Assembly: GCF_963548695.1 (NCBI RefSeq)
Contig: NZ_CAUUWA010000078.1
Span: forward strand, 1 to 9,645
Direction of reading: 5' to 3'
DNA: 9,645 nucleotides
Origin: an uncultured Fretibacterium sp.
GTDB taxonomy: Bacteria; Synergistota; Synergistia; Synergistales; Aminobacteriaceae
The position numbers and the translations under genes are program-made. Shown piece after piece: positions 6,838 through 9,645 of this stretch; within the stretch, counting starts at the first letter, position 1; each line of letters starts with the position of its first letter. The notes below the pieces were generated by a model that was given only the letters and a program-made list of their open reading frames with translations, made no database searches and was not told the origin of the DNA.

Positions 6838-7872
6838 ATGAGACGAGGCCTGTTCTGTCTGTCGGTGTTCCTGATGCTGGCCCTTCTGCTGGGGGGCGTA
6901 TCCTTCTATCTGAAGCAGCCCAGTTCCTTTTGGGAGGGGGTGCTCCCCATTCCCGTGGGGGAGGTGCGCCTTGTCCTCGTCCACCCAAGGATGAACGCCC
7001 GGCAGATCGCTCAGGCCTTTTTCGACCAGGGCGCCTTAACGGAACCCTCCGCAAAACTGGCCCGATGGATGGCGCGTTTTGGGCTGGACCGCAGTTTTCG
7101 GCCCGGAAGCTACCGTGTTATGCGTTCCGATGCCTGGAGCCTGGCGCGTCAGCTTCGGACGGCGCGCCCGTTGCTGGCGAAGGTGACCATTCTTCCGGGG
7201 GCGGATATCTTTTCCCTGAGGGACCTCTTTCGTCCGGAACAAAACCCCGACGCTCCGGGAAGCGGCGACCTCCTGAGACGTTCCATCCTGGACGGCCGCA
7301 GCTACCCCGAGGCGATGCGCGCGGTGCTTCCCGACGAGGAGGAGTCGAGGATCGCGTGGCTGCTCCCGGATACTTATCTTCTCGTCGAGGAGTCCCCGGA
7401 GGAGCTGGTGCGCGTTGCGGCGCACGCCTGGTGGGATCGGTTCGGCGCATCGGCTTTGGCTATGGCCTCGTCGGACCTTCTGGCCGCGGCGAAGATTGCC
7501 TCGATGGTGCAGCGCGAGGCCCTGTGGGATGCGGAGGGCCCCGCGATTGCGGAGGTTATCCGAAACCGGCTGGAAAAGAACATGCCGCTGCAGATAGACG
7601 CGACGGTGGTCTATGCCTGGAAGCGCCTGGGGCGGAAGGTGACGCGGGTGCTTCACAGCGACCTGAGCATCGATTCGCCCTACAACACCTATCGTTTTGT
7701 GGGGCTTCCCCAGCACCCCATCTGCGTCCCATCCTCCTCCGCCTGGGATGCTGCACTTGGCTCCGAGGAGAACCCGTATTATTATTATGTTGCCCGGAAG
7801 AACGGGTACCATTATTTTTCATCGACCTACGAGGGGCATCTCCAAAACATCAAGAAGGCCCGCTCCGAATAG
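6838..7872 (+). CDS. mltG: Endolytic peptidoglycan transglycosylase MltG (YceG-like)
   Basis: MltG is an inner-membrane enzyme that cleaves nascent glycan strands in the periplasm and is thought to release growing chains during elongation. The product is 344 residues from the ATG at 6838. It has a short basic start (MRRG) and one membrane helix at about 5-25, so the rest lies outside the membrane. A LysM-like part follows (HPRMNARQIAQAFFDQGAL), then the YceG domain. The catalytic Glu is Glu227 in ASMVQREAL, and the domain continues with VIRNRLEKNMPLQIDATVVYAW (catalytic-site neighbours around Asp254), SPYNTYR (280-286), GLPQHPI and HYFSSTYEGH. A GTG at 6826 is in frame and would add four residues. 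I prefer the ATG because GGGGAG precedes it at 11 bases and because an 8-codon mini-ORF ends in ATGA at this ATG. No RNase J or dTMP kinase gene follows; ftsK does. Confidence 0.92.
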   Translation: MRRGLFCLSVFLMLALLLGGVSFYLKQPSSFWEGVLPIPVGEVRLVLVHPRMNARQIAQAFFDQGALTEPSAKLARWMARFGLDRSFRPGSYRVMRSDAWSLARQLRTARPLLAKVTILPGADIFSLRDLFRPEQNPDAPGSGDLLRRSILDGRSYPEAMRAVLPDEEESRIAWLLPDTYLLVEESPEELVRVAAHAWWDRFGASALAMASSDLLAAAKIASMVQREALWDAEGPAIAEVIRNRLEKNMPLQIDATVVYAWKRLGRKVTRVLHSDLSIDSPYNTYRFVGLPQHPICVPSSSAWDAALGSEENPYYYYVARKNGYHYFSSTYEGHLQNIKKARSE

Positions 7873-7934
7873 GCGTCGGCGGAGATCGAAATGGAGGCGC
7901 TACCGAATTTGAATTGGGAAGGCAGGACTTCGCA

Positions 7935-9645
7935 ATGCCCATAATACGCGACGGCGGCAATACATCCCGAAGACCCAGGCGCAGTGCGGCGACACCGCAC
8001 CCTGCCCGGAGAAGCTGGTTCGAGCTGGTCCTTTTCTTTTTTGCGGCCGCTGGAATGTACCTGATCGCGGCCCTTTTCGACAGTGCCTGGACGGGGGCGT
8101 CGGGACGCCAGATAGGGGCATATCTGCGCGCCGCCTGGGGCGGGGCGCTTCTTGTCCCGCTGTTGTTCTGGCTGTACCTTTGCTTCGCCTGGTTCATCCG
8201 CCTCCGGATACCCCGGCCTCTGGGACAGATCCTGGGGACGTTTCAGCTCTACCTCTCCATTGCTTTCATGCTGGGCTTGTTTCGGAGGGTCGGATGGAAT
8301 TCGAGCTGGATCCTGGCCGAACCGGGGCGTGTGGGGGACGGCCTGGCGCATTTCTTCGTCCTGAATCTGGGGGTCTTGGGGACGGTCTTGGTGTCCTTCG
8401 CCTCCCTCTTTCTGTCCGGTCTGTTCTTCGGATCGCGTTTTCTCTCGCTTTTGTCGCTCTTGCCCGCAGCCCATCCGTCGAATAAAGAGGGTCTGAGGCA
8501 CCCCTCGGCGTCGGAGCCCGAGGGGGAGGGACGGAAGGAACCCTGGGAGCCCCGTTCCGCCAGGCGCAGGGAGGAGGGTAGGAGCGCGCGCCTTGTGAGG
8601 AATTCTTCGCCGGGAGGCGTTCCCTTCGATCCCCTCCGGCCCGTGGGGACGCTGATCGCGTTCGACCGGGCGGAGGAATCCGAAACTGACGAACCTTTGG
8701 ACAGACGGGATCCGGAGCCCGGAGAGGAAGTGGAGGTGCCCTTCCCAGCCGAGGGGGTGCCCGTTTCCTCCGATGTGGAGGAACGGCCGGAGTCCGATGC
8801 TCCTCGTCCCGAGCCCTCGCCTGAGGCCCCAGCTGGACCGGAGCTGCACCGCGCCGATGGAGCGGGCGAGTCGGATGAGGGCGAGTCGGATGAGGCTGGT
8901 GAGGTTGGCGGGGCCAAAGAACCGTTGTCCGCTGTCGGTTTCGATGACGCCGGGGCTGTCGTGAAAGTGCCGATGGAAGCTCTGACTGAAGTGCCGACGG
9001 AAGCGTCGACGGATGTGACTCAGCAGACGGCGGTCGAGATCCTGGATCAGCTGCTGGAGTCCCTCGAGTCCGGGGAATTCGACGTCCCCCTCCCCCCCAG
9101 ACGGGAGATCAGGGCCGAGGAACGTCCGTCTATACATCGTCCTCCGTTGGAGGAGCTGATGGACCTTCCCATCCCTCTGCCCTCGAAGTCCGAGGAGGAG
9201 GAAAAAAGGGAAAAAATGGGGAAAACGGCTGGGGAGGCCGCTGAGCCTCCCCAGGATAAGGCGGTGGAGGAGGGGCATGGGATCATCGAGGTGACCAGTA
9301 CCCCTAAGGTCGGGCCCGAGGAGCGTACGCGGGAGATCCGCGAACGGCTCGTCCTTCCTTCGGGTACGCCGCACGCGGATGCGGAGGGGACTGGGGACGG
9401 CAGGGACACCGCCGTTCAGGAGCTCTTTCCGGACGTGGTTCTGCCCGAGGACGAGGATGGGAGGCGCCTCCGTCTCGGGGTATTTCCCCCGCCTCTGGAT
9501 CTCCTCGGCCCTCCTGTCCAGGATCGGGACCAGGACGACGCTCTGGAGCTGGCCAACAAACAGGCGGAGGTCATCGTCGATACGCTGCAAAATTTCGGCG
9601 TCAAGGCGACGGTCGCCCATATCGTGGTGGGCCCCTCCGTCATTC
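7935..9645 (+). CDS. ftsK: DNA translocase FtsK/SpoIIIE, N-terminal part, cut by the window edge
   Basis: The frame is open from the ATG at 7935 to the last base: 570 complete codons with no stop. FtsK is a septum-anchored hexameric motor that pumps chromosomal DNA during division. Four membrane helices are visible at about residues 29-48, 66-88, 99-116 and 140-166, as in the FtsK/SpoIIIE anchor domain. Residues from about 180 to 530 form a charged, Glu/Asp- and Pro-rich linker with short internal repeats. From about 537, the start of the motor's alpha domain appears: ANKQAEVIVDTLQNFGVKAT, then VAHIVVGPSVI. This matches the LExTLxxFGVxxxV...GPxV region that opens the FtsK motor. Walker motifs and the gamma DNA-reading domain must lie beyond the window. 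AGG-containing purine runs (7916-7926) supply the SD. Long open frames on the opposite strand here are GC-driven shadows. The family call is secure. Confidence 0.93.
   Translation, partial: MPIIRDGGNTSRRPRRSAATPHPARRSWFELVLFFFAAAGMYLIAALFDSAWTGASGRQIGAYLRAAWGGALLVPLLFWLYLCFAWFIRLRIPRPLGQILGTFQLYLSIAFMLGLFRRVGWNSSWILAEPGRVGDGLAHFFVLNLGVLGTVLVSFASLFLSGLFFGSRFLSLLSLLPAAHPSNKEGLRHPSASEPEGEGRKEPWEPRSARRREEGRSARLVRNSSPGGVPFDPLRPVGTLIAFDRAEESETDEPLDRRDPEPGEEVEVPFPAEGVPVSSDVEERPESDAPRPEPSPEAPAGPELHRADGAGESDEGESDEAGEVGGAKEPLSAVGFDDAGAVVKVPMEALTEVPTEASTDVTQQTAVEILDQLLESLESGEFDVPLPPRREIRAEERPSIHRPPLEELMDLPIPLPSKSEEEEKREKMGKTAGEAAEPPQDKAVEEGHGIIEVTSTPKVGPEERTREIRERLVLPSGTPHADAEGTGDGRDTAVQELFPDVVLPEDEDGRRLRLGVFPPPLDLLGPPVQDRDQDDALELANKQAEVIVDTLQNFGVKATVAHIVVGPSVI
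8865..8894 (+). repeat. Two perfect tandem copies of a 15-bp unit in the ftsK linker
   Basis: The unit GGCGAGTCGGATGAG occurs at 8865-8879 and 8880-8894. It is in frame and encodes GESDE twice (residues 311-320 of FtsK). Perfect DNA identity suggests a recent slippage duplication in the disordered linker, and a site of length variation between strains. Confidence 0.8.
8967..9014 (+). repeat. Two degenerate tandem copies of a 24-bp unit in the ftsK linker
   Basis: Copies at 8967-8990 and 8991-9014 encode VPMEALTE and VPTEASTD. They share the start GTGCCGA-GGAAGC but have diverged, suggesting an older in-frame duplication than the 15-bp repeat just upstream. Confidence 0.6.

Noticed and set aside
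7827..9620. A 597-codon open frame on the - strand opposite ftsK
   Set aside because: The + strand frame here encodes four membrane helices and the start of the FtsK motor domain without interruption. The antisense product is Arg/Pro/Gly-rich with no recognisable domain, as expected from GC-rich codon bias.

Overview
The window is about 9.6 kb of GC-rich bacterial DNA. It is densely packed, and every gene I can support is on the + strand. The order is: the 3' end of an SDR-type sugar epimerase/reductase gene; nadE; yebC/pmpR; ruvC; ruvA; ruvB; a SpoIID/LytB-family gene; queA; mltG; and the 5' two-thirds or so of an ftsK/spoIIIE gene that runs off the right edge. The order yebC-ruvCAB-spoIID-queA resembles that of Clostridia. 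The high GC, lack of sporulation-specific genes, TTG starts with strong Shine-Dalgarno sequences, and mltG and ftsK following directly suggest a Synergistota (Synergistetes) member, for example an oral or gut anaerobe. This assignment is inferred from synteny and composition and was not searched.

Layout: positions 1-98 are the tail of an epimerase-like gene. Positions 99-216 are a short AT-richer gap with a consensus -10 box that probably serves nadE. nadE (217-954) makes NAD+ from deamido-NAD and ammonia. After a 103-base gap, yebC (1058-1810) starts a tightly packed run: yebC-ruvC-ruvA overlap by 1-4 bases, ruvB follows after 30 bases, the spoIID-like gene after 45 bases, and queA overlaps it by ATGA. 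A 92-base gap with an AT-rich island precedes mltG, and 62 bases separate mltG from ftsK. No gene-free stretch exceeds 300 bases.

Functionally, RuvA, RuvB and RuvC form the complete Holliday-junction branch-migration and resolution machine. YebC is a ribosome-associated or regulatory protein commonly found beside ruvC. QueA makes epoxyqueuosine in tRNA. The SpoIID-like protein and MltG are both predicted peptidoglycan lytic transglycosylases acting outside the inner membrane. FtsK is the septal DNA pump. The run therefore pairs recombination and chromosome segregation with cell-wall remodelling.

I see no mobile element, CRISPR array, tRNA, rRNA, toxin-antitoxin or defence module, and no clearly undescribed system. 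The points most worth a second look are: a roughly 135-residue Pro-rich insertion splitting the SpoIID domain; mini-ORFs with their own ribosome-binding sites that overlap the start codons of mltG and ftsK; a long acidic linker with internal tandem repeats in FtsK; and an altered acidic pin and first HhH motif in RuvA.
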